From JAWKUK01 sp041398605 (lineage in GTDB: Bacteria > Planctomycetota > UBA1135 > GCA-002686595), in contig JAWKUK010000009.1 in the NCBI GenBank assembly GCA_041398605.1, positions 124,001-188,000 of the forward strand: DNA of 64,000 nucleotides, in the 5' to 3' direction. Of the stretch, positions 26,168 through 33,719 are shown in pieces. The notes under the pieces are model-generated. The model searched no databases, had not been told where the DNA came from, and saw only the letters and a program-made list of their open reading frames with translations. Position 1 is the first letter of the stretch, and the number at the start of each line of letters is the position of its first letter. The translations under genes were made by a program, and so were the position numbers.

Positions 26168-27160
26168 ATGGACGGCCTCCTCGAGGTCCTGACGCTGCGC
26201 GGCGGCCACAACACCAACGTCGTGCTGATCGGCGCGACGCTGCTAGGCGTCGCCGCCGGGGTCGTCGGCACGTTCGCGATGCTACGGCGGCGCTCGCTCG
26301 TCGCCGACGCGCTCTCGCACGCGGCCCTGCCCGGCGTCGCGGGCGCGTTCTTGATCGCGAGCGCCGTCGGATACACAGGTCCGCGGCTCCCGATGCTGCT
26401 GTGCGGCGCGCTCGCCTCGGGGCTCCTCGCGGCAGCCGCGATCGAGGCCCTGTCACGCGGCCAGGGCACGCAGCGCCGCGGCCGACTCGCCAGCGACACA
26501 GCGACCGCGACGGTGCTCGCGTCGAGCTTTGGCCTCGGCACCGTGCTGCTCGGCCTCGCGCAACGCACCGGCGGCGGCGGGCAGGCGGGCCTCGCCGGGT
26601 TCATCTTCGGGCGCACCGCAGGGATGCTCGCGCGGGACGCGTATGTGATGGCGGGCCTCGCGACGCTGGCGCTCGCGGCCGCGCTCGTGCTCGGGCGCGG
26701 CCTCGCTGCCGTCGCGTTCAATGAGCGCTTCGCGCGCACGGCGGGCCTGCCGGTGCGCGCGTTGGACAGCGCGCTCGCGGCGCTGATCGCGATGGTCACG
26801 CTCGCCGGGATGCAGGCCGTCGGCATGCTGCTCGTCGTCGCGCTGATCGTCGCGCCGCCCGCGACCGCGCGGCTCTGGGTGACCAACGTGCGCTCGCTCG
26901 CGGCGCTGGCTGGCGCGCTCGGCGGGGCCAGCGGGCTCGTCGGCAGCGCGCTCTCGGCGACGCTGCCCGACGCGCCGACCGGCGCGGTGATCGTGCTGGT
27001 CGCGAGCGCGCTCTTCCTCTTGAGCTTGGCGCTCTCGCCGAGCCGCGGCGTGCTCGCCGTCGCGCGCCGACGCCGCGCGCTCGCCCATGTTGCGCAGCGC
27101 GGCGGCGCGCTGCCCCCAGCGGCCCAGGGCGGTCCCCAGGCCAGTGAGGGGACGCCGTGA
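26168..27160 (+). CDS. Mn/Zn-type ABC transporter permease 1 (TroC/SitC-like)
   Basis: 330 residues with about eight to nine membrane segments. The start at the ATG at 26168 is fixed by GGAGGTG eight bases upstream. Family motifs include GTFAMLRRRSLVADALSHAALPGVA, SFGLGTVLLG, GFIFGR, FNERFARTAGLPV and MQAVGMLLVVALIVAPPATA. The C-terminal 35 residues (ARRRRALAHVAQRGGALPPA) are charged and cytoplasmic and extend beyond the family core. It ends in a four-base overlap with the second permease gene. Two different permeases after one ATPase is the TroABCD/SitABCD arrangement, in which they form a heterodimeric channel. Confidence 0.92.
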   Translation: MDGLLEVLTLRGGHNTNVVLIGATLLGVAAGVVGTFAMLRRRSLVADALSHAALPGVAGAFLIASAVGYTGPRLPMLLCGALASGLLAAAAIEALSRGQGTQRRGRLASDTATATVLASSFGLGTVLLGLAQRTGGGGQAGLAGFIFGRTAGMLARDAYVMAGLATLALAAALVLGRGLAAVAFNERFARTAGLPVRALDSALAALIAMVTLAGMQAVGMLLVVALIVAPPATARLWVTNVRSLAALAGALGGASGLVGSALSATLPDAPTGAVIVLVASALFLLSLALSPSRGVLAVARRRRALAHVAQRGGALPPAAQGGPQASEGTP

Positions 27161-28101
27161 GCGCGGTCATCTGGCAGGGAGCGCCGTGGCAGACCCAGTT
27201 CTGGCAGCTCGACGCGGCGCCCCTCGCGGCGCTCGCCATGAGCTCCGTGACGCTCGCGGCCCTCGGCTGCTTCCTCGTCCTGCGGCGGCAGGCGATGCTC
27301 GGGGACGCGCTCGCCCATGCGGTGCTCCCCGGGCTCGTGGTCGCGTGGCTCGCGACCGGTTCGCGCGGGCCGCTGGCGATGTTCCTCGGGGCGCTCGCTG
27401 CGGGCTTCGTGACGAGCGCGCTCGTGACGCTCGTCACGCGCTACGGGCGGGTCGAGCGCGGCGCTGCGCTCGGCGTCGTGTTCACGGGGTTGTTTGCCCT
27501 CGGCGTGCTGCTCATTGAGACGACCGGCGCGCGGTCCGTCGACCTCGACGTGAACTGCGTGCTCTCTGGGCAGCTCGAGCTCCTGCTCTGGCCGCGGGTC
27601 CAGGGCGCGCGCGACCTGCTCACCGCCGCAGCTTGGGCCGACCTGCCCCACAGCGTCCCGGCGCTGCTCGCCGTGCTGGGCCTCGCGGCGGCGTTCTTGA
27701 TCGGCGCGTGGCGCCCCCTCGCGCTCGCCACGTTCGACCCGCGCTTCGCAGCCACCATCGGGGCCCGACCGGGGCTCGTCGGCGCCGCGCTCTACGCGCT
27801 CGTGACGCTCGCCGTCGTCGCGAGCTTCGAAGCCGTCGGCTCGATCCTGGTCGTCGGGCTGCTCGTGACCCCCGCCGCGACCCTGCAAGTCGCGGGGGGC
27901 GCAGCGCGGGCGAACCTCCCGGCCTTCGTGGCGCGGGCGGCGGGGCTCGGGCTCGCGACGGCGCTCCTGGGCTACGGTGTGGCCACCCAGGTCGCGCCAC
28001 GCCTCGGGCTCGGGTCGCTCGACGTCGCCGGGGCGGTCACGGCCCTCGGGGGGCTCGGCCTCGCAGCCGCCGCCCTGTGGCGGAGGGGGCACTCAAGATG
28101 A
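27157..28101 (+). CDS. Mn/Zn-type ABC transporter permease 2 (TroD/SitD-like)
   Basis: 314 residues, polytopic, GTG start overlapping the previous stop (GTGA). The cluster shares the permease signature: GCFLVLRRQAMLGDALAHAVLPGLV, FTGLFALGVLLIE, LSGQLELLLWPRV, FDPRFAATIGARPGLVGAAL and EAVGSILVVGLLVTPAATLQV. It differs clearly from permease 1, so this is a paralogous pair and not a recent duplication. A short hairpin with a T-rich arm follows at once and may end the operon. The metal is most likely Mn2+ given the operator; Zn2+ or Fe2+ cannot be excluded. Confidence 0.92.
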   Translation: MSAVIWQGAPWQTQFWQLDAAPLAALAMSSVTLAALGCFLVLRRQAMLGDALAHAVLPGLVVAWLATGSRGPLAMFLGALAAGFVTSALVTLVTRYGRVERGAALGVVFTGLFALGVLLIETTGARSVDLDVNCVLSGQLELLLWPRVQGARDLLTAAAWADLPHSVPALLAVLGLAAAFLIGAWRPLALATFDPRFAATIGARPGLVGAALYALVTLAVVASFEAVGSILVVGLLVTPAATLQVAGGAARANLPAFVARAAGLGLATALLGYGVATQVAPRLGLGSLDVAGAVTALGGLGLAAAALWRRGHSR

Positions 28102-28123
28102 AAAGGTCCAGATAGACCCTTTT
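28101..28123 (+). terminator. Possible terminator of the Mn operon
   Basis: AAAAGGTC, six-base loop CAGATA, then GACCCTTTT, a hairpin with one bulged C and a T-rich 3' arm. It starts at the last base of the second permease stop codon. The stem is short, so the call is tentative. Confidence 0.4.
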
Positions 28124-28210
28124 CCAGGGCGCCGCACCGGGGTACCTTTCGGCGCATCGGCACGGATTTCCTCGGGAGCCACTCCCACGGGACCCGATCT
28201 CGATGTAGAC

Positions 28211-28225
28211 TGAGACGCAGTCTCA
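28211..28225 (+). promoter_or_regulatory. Palindromic operator upstream of feoA (possible Fur/DtxR-type site)
   Basis: TGAGAC-GCA-GTCTCA is a perfect 6-3-6 inverted repeat, 11 bases before the feoA ATG and just after a -10-like TAGACT (28206-28211). Fur and DtxR-type boxes have a related TGAxA...TxTCA outline. The regulator is not identified; iron control is inferred from the feo genes. Confidence 0.45.
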
Positions 28226-28236
28226 AGACGAACGCC

Positions 28237-28554
28237 ATGCGCGCCAGCAACCCGAATCAGCCCGTCCCTTTGTGCTCCGTCCTCGAGCTCCGCCGCGGCG
28301 CGCGCGCCGTGGTGCGCGCGTTCGAGGGCGACGACATCGAGGCGACACGCGCCCTCGCGCGGCGCCTGATCGCGATGGGCTTGCCGATCGGCGGCGAGAC
28401 CGAGGTGCTCGTGCAGCGCGGCCGCGGCCCGATCTTGCTACGGGCTCGCGAGGCGCGCATCGCGCTCGGACAAGACGAAGCGCGCTGCATCCGCGTGGAG
28501 CGAGTCGCAGCGGCGATCGCTCCTCGTCTCGGCGTGGAGTCGCTGGGGCAGTGA
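28237..28554 (+). CDS. feoA: Ferrous iron transport protein A
   Basis: 105 residues, SH3-like fold of the FeoA family: LRRGARAVVRAFEGDDIEATRALARRLIAMGLPIGGETEVL, then VQRGRGPILLRAREARIALGQDEARCI. FeoA is a small cytoplasmic protein that binds FeoB and supports Fe2+ uptake. About 25 N-terminal residues precede the usual core. The stop overlaps the GTG start of feoB, the first junction of a tight feoA-feoB-feoC operon. A palindrome 11 bases upstream is the likely operator. Confidence 0.92.
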   Translation: MRASNPNQPVPLCSVLELRRGARAVVRAFEGDDIEATRALARRLIAMGLPIGGETEVLVQRGRGPILLRAREARIALGQDEARCIRVERVAAAIAPRLGVESLGQ

Positions 28555-30728
28555 ACCCGCTGGACCCGCCGGCAGGCGCTGTGCCGTCCGCCGCCGCGCC
28601 CGGTTGGACGGCGCAGCCTGCGCGCGAGGGCGCCCTGCCTCAGCTTGACCCCAGCGCGGCTCGAGCGACCCCGTCGCCCGCGCCCCCCCCGGGCGTCGTC
28701 GCGCGCGTCGCCATCGCAGGCCAGCCGAACGTCGGCAAGTCGACCCTCTTTGCGCGGCTGACCGGCGCGAGCCTCGAGACCGGCAACTGGCCCGGCAAGA
28801 CCGTCGAGCGACGCGAGGGGCGGGTGACGAGCGCCGGCCACACGCTCGCCGTGATCGACCTGCCCGGGACGTACAGCCTCAGCGCGAACTCCGAGGAAGA
28901 GCGCGTCGCGCGCGACTACGTGCTTCAGGAGCGCCCTGACGTGCTCGCGCTGGTGCTCGACTCGACGGCGCTCGAGCGCGGGCTGTACCTCCTCGCGGAG
29001 GTCCTGCTGCTCCCGGTGCCCGTCGTCGTGGTGCTCAACCGCACCGACCTCGCTGAGCGCGCTGGCGCGCCCGTTGATGCCGCGGCGCTCTCGAGCGCCC
29101 TCGGCTTGCCCGTCGTGCCGGTCGTCGCGCGCACCGGCGCCGGCCTCGACACGTTGGCAGCGACCCTGCGGCGGGTCGCGACGCAGCGCGCATCGCTGGC
29201 CCCGGTCGTCCTGGAGGTCGAGCCGGAGACGGCGGCGCTGCTGACACGTGCCACGACGTTGATCGCGCCGTATGTGCCGGCGCCGTACACGGTGAACTGG
29301 GTCGTCCACAAGCTGATCGAGGGCGAGGCCGAGGCCGCGGCCCTCGTACGAGCGTGGCTCCCCGCGGGCGAACACGCCGCGCTCGACGCCCTGCTCGCCG
29401 ACGCGGCCCCTGCGGCGATGGCGCTCGCTGGCGCGCGCTACGCCTGGGCGGGCCGCGCCGCGCGTAGCGCCACGCGCGCGCATGGCTCGGGCGATCGATC
29501 GCGCGACGACTCAGCGACCTGGACGGACCGCATCGACCGCTTCGCGCTGCACCCGCTCGCGGGCCTCGTGCTGCTCGTCGCGCTCTCGTTCGGCGTCTAC
29601 GAGCTGACGCTGGTGCTCGCCGGGCCGCTGCAGGACAGCCTCTCCACTGCGATGGAGGCCGCCGGCAAGTGGTGCGGGGCGCGCGTCGCGGGCCTCGGGC
29701 CCCTCGCGGCGGCCTTTGTCGTCGACGGCCTGTTCGGCAGCGTCGGCTTGCTGCTCACGTTCCTGCCCGTGCTCGCCGTGTTCTTCGCCGCGTTTGCGCT
29801 GCTCGAGGACACGGGCTACATGGCGCGCGCGGCGTTTGTGCTCGACCGCGCGCTCTCGGCGATCGGGCTGCGCGGCAAGAGCTTCTTGCCGATGTTCGTC
29901 GGCGCCGGCTGCAACGTCCCGGCGGTCTTCGGCGCGCGCGTGATCGAGTCGCGCTCCGCGCGGCTGCTGACGATCATCCTGCTGCCGCTCGTCCCGTGCT
30001 CGGCGCGCCTCATCGTGCTGGCGCTGCTCGTGCCCGCGTTCTTCGCGACCCACGCCGCGGGGGTCTCGATCGGGCTGATCGCGCTGAACATCGCGGTCAT
30101 CGCGCTGCTCGGCCTGCTGCTGTCGCGCACGATGTTCCGCGGTGAGCGCCAGTCGTTCATCATGGAGCTGCCGCGCTACAGCGTGCCGAGCCTCAGCGCA
30201 GTCGCCGTCTCCGTGTGGACGAAGCTGAAGGCCTTCCTGCGCGACGCCGGCACGATGATCGTCGTGATCGCGATCAGCGTGTGGGCGCTCTCCGTCTTCC
30301 CCGGCGCGCTGCACGGCGGCGACGCGACGATCCAAGACAGCTACCTCGGTCAGCTCGGGCGCTTCCTCGAGCCGCTCGGCGCGCCGATGGACATGGACTG
30401 GCGCCTGATCGTCGCGATCCTGACCGGCTTCATCGCAAAGGAGGTCGTGATCGCGACCCTCGGCGTGCTGTACGCGGCCTCTGGCGACGATGCGATCGTC
30501 GCGACGATGCAGGCGAGCATCTCCCCCGCGACGGCCTTGGCGTTCCTCGTCATCACGATGCTGTTCATCCCGTGTGTCGGCACCGTCGCCGCGATGCGGC
30601 GCGAGGCCGGCACCCGATGGACGCTGTTCGGCGCGGGGCTCCTGCTCGCGGTGTCCTACGTGTTCGGGGTCGGCGTCTATCGCTTGGCGGCGCTCGCGGG
30701 CCTCGACCATATCGGCGGCGCAGGCTGA
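28551..30728 (+). CDS. feoB: Ferrous iron transporter B
   Basis: 725 residues from the GTG at 28551, which overlaps the feoA stop (GTGA); the open frame upstream is antisense noise over feoA. A Pro/Ala-rich 58-residue lead precedes the G domain. G1 is GQPNVGKST, the G2 Thr lies in GNWPGKTVE, G3 is DLPGTYSLS and G4 is NRTD. After the GDI-like helical part comes the membrane pore, with the characteristic LLEDTGYMARAAFVLDR, VGAGCNVPA (gate Cys), VPCSARL and GFIAKEVVIATLGVLY. It imports Fe2+ across the inner membrane. Length and motifs are those of an intact FeoB. It is co-transcribed with feoA and feoC. Confidence 0.96.
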   Translation: MNPLDPPAGAVPSAAAPGWTAQPAREGALPQLDPSAARATPSPAPPPGVVARVAIAGQPNVGKSTLFARLTGASLETGNWPGKTVERREGRVTSAGHTLAVIDLPGTYSLSANSEEERVARDYVLQERPDVLALVLDSTALERGLYLLAEVLLLPVPVVVVLNRTDLAERAGAPVDAAALSSALGLPVVPVVARTGAGLDTLAATLRRVATQRASLAPVVLEVEPETAALLTRATTLIAPYVPAPYTVNWVVHKLIEGEAEAAALVRAWLPAGEHAALDALLADAAPAAMALAGARYAWAGRAARSATRAHGSGDRSRDDSATWTDRIDRFALHPLAGLVLLVALSFGVYELTLVLAGPLQDSLSTAMEAAGKWCGARVAGLGPLAAAFVVDGLFGSVGLLLTFLPVLAVFFAAFALLEDTGYMARAAFVLDRALSAIGLRGKSFLPMFVGAGCNVPAVFGARVIESRSARLLTIILLPLVPCSARLIVLALLVPAFFATHAAGVSIGLIALNIAVIALLGLLLSRTMFRGERQSFIMELPRYSVPSLSAVAVSVWTKLKAFLRDAGTMIVVIAISVWALSVFPGALHGGDATIQDSYLGQLGRFLEPLGAPMDMDWRLIVAILTGFIAKEVVIATLGVLYAASGDDAIVATMQASISPATALAFLVITMLFIPCVGTVAAMRREAGTRWTLFGAGLLLAVSYVFGVGVYRLAALAGLDHIGGAG

Positions 30729-30991
30729 TGCTGACCCAGCTCCTCGTCACCGTCGCGCGCGGCGGCACCGTGCACCTAGGTGAGCTCGCGAACGAGCTGG
30801 GCGTCACCGTTCCCGTCGTGCGCGACATGCTCACAGACCTCGCGCTGCGCGGCTACCTGCGCCCGAGCGGCGGCGAGTGCAGCACGAAGTGCGGCGGCTG
30901 CGCCTTCGCGACGAGCTGCCACGGAGAGGCCGCGACACAGACCTGGGCCCTCACGGACAAGGGCCGCCGCGCCGCGTCTGGCGCCGCGTAA
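30728..30991 (+). CDS. feoC: FeoC-like winged-helix protein with four-cysteine Fe-S motif
   Basis: 87 residues starting at the ATG that overlaps the feoB stop by one base (TGATG). The N-terminal part is a winged helix (LGELANELGVTVPVVRDMLTDLALRGYLRP). It is followed by CSTKCGGCAFATSC, the clustered cysteines that in FeoC bind an oxygen-sensitive Fe-S cluster. FeoC proteins act on FeoB stability or on transcription. Size, order and motif agree. A short Lys/Arg tail closes the protein. Confidence 0.85.
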   Translation: MLTQLLVTVARGGTVHLGELANELGVTVPVVRDMLTDLALRGYLRPSGGECSTKCGGCAFATSCHGEAATQTWALTDKGRRAASGAA

Positions 30992-31079
30992 GCCGCGCGC
31001 ACCTTGCGGCTTCGCCGCGCGATGCCAGACTGAGGGCCGCCCCCCCTTCCGCGCGGCTGCCACCGCGCGGCGACCCGCT

Positions 31080-31448
31080 ATGACTGCCCCCACCGTCGCG
31101 AGCTACATCGAATCTGCCCCGAAGGAGCACCAAGCGGCGCTGCGGTCCCTGCGCCGAAGGCTCAAGGACCACCTCGGCGCGTGCACCAAGGAGTCCATTG
31201 GCGCGAGCGGCTTTCCAGTCCTGACGGTCGACGACGTGTGGGTGGCGGGCTTCGCGTGGCGGAAGAAGGGCCCGATGCTGTACGTGATGAACACCGGGCT
31301 GCTCGATCGCTTCGCCGAGCGCCTCGGGAAGCTGCGCACGGGCCGCTCGTGCATCGAATGGCACGAGACCAAGGGCCTCTCGTTCAGGGAGCTCGGCGCC
31401 GTGGCGAACGAGATCCTCGCGATCGAGGCGAAGCGACTCTCGAGCTGA
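31080..31448 (+). CDS. DUF1801 (YdhG-like) small protein
   Basis: 122 residues with MTAPTVASYIESAPKEHQAALRSLR, FPVLTVDDVWVAGFAWRKKG and a Leu-rich C-terminal helix pair, the outline of the DUF1801/YdhG family. Some members are annotated as iron chaperones, but the biochemical role is not settled. It is cytoplasmic with no membrane segment. It lies 89 bases after feoC on the same strand, so read-through from the feo operon is possible but not shown. Confidence 0.75.
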   Translation: MTAPTVASYIESAPKEHQAALRSLRRRLKDHLGACTKESIGASGFPVLTVDDVWVAGFAWRKKGPMLYVMNTGLLDRFAERLGKLRTGRSCIEWHETKGLSFRELGAVANEILAIEAKRLSS

Positions 31449-31513
31449 CCTCGGTCCGGCGCCGGCCCTTCCGACGGTCGCGCGCGACCGCCGGGTCCGT
31501 TGCGCGGCGGGGG

Positions 31514-32824
31514 TCAACCGGTCGCGTGGCGGCGTTCGTGCTTCGCGACCCAGGCGCTGCAGAGCAGGTCGCTCGTCACGTTCGGCATCGTGCGCGTCAT
31601 GTCGACGATGCGGTCGGTGCCGATCACCAGCGCGATCATCTCCGGCGGTACGCCGACCTGTGAGAGGACGATGGTCAACAGCGGGAGAGAGCCGCCAGGG
31701 ACTCCGGCGCTGCCGATCGCGGTGAGCACCGCCATCATGATGACGATGACCTGACTCCCGAGCGAGAGCTCGACGCCCGCGACCTGCGCGAGGAAGAGCA
31801 CGGTCACGCCCTCGAAGAGCGCCGTCCCGTTCATATTCATGGTCGCGCCGAGCGGCATGACAAAGCCGGCGATCGGCTTGGGGACATCGAAGTTCTCGAT
31901 CGCGGTCTTCATCGTCGTAGGCAGCGTCGCGTTGCTGGACGAGGTCGAGAACGCCGTGATCATCAGGGCGCGCACGCCGGTGAAGAGCTTCTTGGGCGTG
32001 ATCCCGATCAGGAAGTAAGCAAACGCCGGCAGAACGACGAACTGATAGAAGAGCAAGCCGGACACGGCAGTCACGACGTATGCGCCCAGTGACCGCATGA
32101 CGTCGATCCCCAGCTTGGCCGTGACCGCGAAGACGAGGCCAAAGACGCCGACCGGCGCGAGCCACATCGCAAAGCCGAGGATCTTGGCGCAGATCTCGTA
32201 GATGGTCTCGAGGAGGTCGAGGAAGACGCGGTCGCGGTCGCTCGGGATACGCGTGATGGCGATGCCGACGATCAGCGCGAAGAAGATGACGCCGAGCGTC
32301 TCGCGCTCGTTCGACGCGCTCGCGAAGATGTTGCGCGGGATGATGTTGACGAAGGTGTGGATCGAGAAGCCAGTGCCCGCGGCGGCTTGGTCAAGGCGCG
32401 TCTGTGCGTCGCCGGCGAACTGCGTCATCACCTGCTCGCGCACCTCGGCGGACAGGCCCTCGCCGGGCGCCATCACGTTCACGAGCGTAAGCCCGATCGT
32501 CGCGGCAAAGGCCGTCGTGCCGACGAACCACATCAGCGTACGGCCGCCGAGGCGCCCGAGGTTGTTCATGCTCCCGAGGCCCGCGACGCCCAGGACGAGC
32601 GACGAGAACACCAGGGGCACGACGACCATGAACAGCATCCGCAGGAAGATGTCGCCCGCGGGCTTCGCCACGTTGTCGGCCCACCAGATCACGCGGTCCT
32701 GGCCAGGCCCCTCAGGCACCCAGACGTTCAGCGCGAGCCCGAGGATGGCGCCGGTCACGAGGCCGATCAAGATGCGCGACGGGAGGGAGAGGCCGCGTGA
32801 TTCGGCGGGGTTCGTGCTTTCCAT
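31514..32824 (-). CDS. Dicarboxylate/amino acid:cation symporter (DAACS family)
   Basis: 436 residues, polytopic. It has the family's hallmarks: IFLRMLFMVVVPLVFSSL, the hairpin Ser-rich motif TAFSTSSSNATLPTT, MPLGATMNMNGTALFEGV (cation-binding Asn/Met region) and GVPGGSLPLLTIVL, ending with TDRIVDMTRTMPNVTSDLL. Related transporters (DctA, GltP) move C4-dicarboxylates or Glu/Asp with H+ or Na+. The sequence does not settle which. The gene stands alone, convergent with the DUF1801 gene. A 60-residue periplasmic insert (GEGLSAEVREQVMTQFAGDA) between early helices is a feature of the Na+-type branch. Confidence 0.92.
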   Translation of the reverse strand: MESTNPAESRGLSLPSRILIGLVTGAILGLALNVWVPEGPGQDRVIWWADNVAKPAGDIFLRMLFMVVVPLVFSSLVLGVAGLGSMNNLGRLGGRTLMWFVGTTAFAATIGLTLVNVMAPGEGLSAEVREQVMTQFAGDAQTRLDQAAAGTGFSIHTFVNIIPRNIFASASNERETLGVIFFALIVGIAITRIPSDRDRVFLDLLETIYEICAKILGFAMWLAPVGVFGLVFAVTAKLGIDVMRSLGAYVVTAVSGLLFYQFVVLPAFAYFLIGITPKKLFTGVRALMITAFSTSSSNATLPTTMKTAIENFDVPKPIAGFVMPLGATMNMNGTALFEGVTVLFLAQVAGVELSLGSQVIVIMMAVLTAIGSAGVPGGSLPLLTIVLSQVGVPPEMIALVIGTDRIVDMTRTMPNVTSDLLCSAWVAKHERRHATG

Positions 32825-33000
32825 GCGTGGCTCGTTCGGCGCTTGGCGCGGCGGCGCTCGCCCGAGGCGGGCGCCCGCGACCGGGCAGCGATGAAGGGGG
32901 GGCGTCAGGACAGGGCGAGGGATTGTACCGGCGCGGCCAGCCGGGGCCGGCCAGGCGCTCGCCCGTGCGCGCTCCGCGGCAGGAGGTTAGGCTCGCGCCC

Positions 33001-33687
33001 ATGTGCGGGCGCTATGCGATCACGACGGACCCAGAGGTGCTGGCGGCGCTGCTCGGCGTCGCCGAGACGCCGGACTTCGACGTCCGCTACAACCTCGCGC
33101 CGACGCAATACGCGCCCGTCGCGCGCGTCGAAGGCGACGGCCAGCGGCACGTCTCGAGCCTGCGCTGGGGCCTCGTGCCGAGCTGGGCGAAGGACGCCTC
33201 GATCGGCAATCGGACGCTCAATGCGCGCTCGGAGACGGCGGCGGAGAAGCCCTCGTTTCGGAGCGCTTGGAAGCAACGCCGCTGCATCGTGCCCGCGAGC
33301 TGGTTCTACGAATGGAAGCGCGAGGGCAAGCAGAAGGTGCCCTATCGGATCGAGCGCCGCGACGGCGAGGCGCTGACGTTTGCAGGCCTCTGGGAGCGCT
33401 GGAAGGGCGCCGCGGAGACGCCTGGCTTTGACTCGTTCACGATCCTGACGACCGCCTCCAACGGCACGCTCCGCGCGCTGCACGACCGCATGCCCGTGAT
33501 CCTCGTCGACGCGGGCGCGCGCGAGCGTTGGCTCGACTGCGCGCACGACGATCCGCTCGCGCTCTCTGCCTTGATGGCGCCTGCGCCTGAAGACCTGCTT
33601 CAGCTACGGCCGGTCAGCACTAAGGTCAACAACGTGCGCAACGAGGGCCCCTCGATCCTCGAGGACGGCGGCCTGTTCGCGGGCTGA
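33001..33687 (+). CDS. SRAP-domain DNA-protein crosslink protein (HMCES/YedK family)
   Basis: 228 residues. MCGRYAIT places the catalytic Cys at position 2, exposed after Met removal, where it forms a thiazolidine crosslink with abasic sites in single-stranded DNA. Other conserved parts are RYNLAPTQYAPV, LRWGLVPSWAKD, NARSETAAEKPSFR, RRCIVPASWFYEWKR (active Glu), LHDRMPVIL (active His) and LRPVSTKVNNVRNEGPSIL. The start is unambiguous because Cys2 must follow Met1. It shields abasic sites during replication. It is a single gene, divergent from the symporter. Confidence 0.95.
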   Translation: MCGRYAITTDPEVLAALLGVAETPDFDVRYNLAPTQYAPVARVEGDGQRHVSSLRWGLVPSWAKDASIGNRTLNARSETAAEKPSFRSAWKQRRCIVPASWFYEWKREGKQKVPYRIERRDGEALTFAGLWERWKGAAETPGFDSFTILTTASNGTLRALHDRMPVILVDAGARERWLDCAHDDPLALSALMAPAPEDLLQLRPVSTKVNNVRNEGPSILEDGGLFAG

Positions 33688-33719
33688 GCGGGCCGCGGCC
33701 CGCGTCAGCGGCCCTTGGA

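Noticed and set aside
26089..28092. Minus-strand open frame of 667 codons over the two permease genes
   Set aside because: The plus strand encodes typical polytopic permeases with clear motifs; the minus frame is charged low-complexity sequence.
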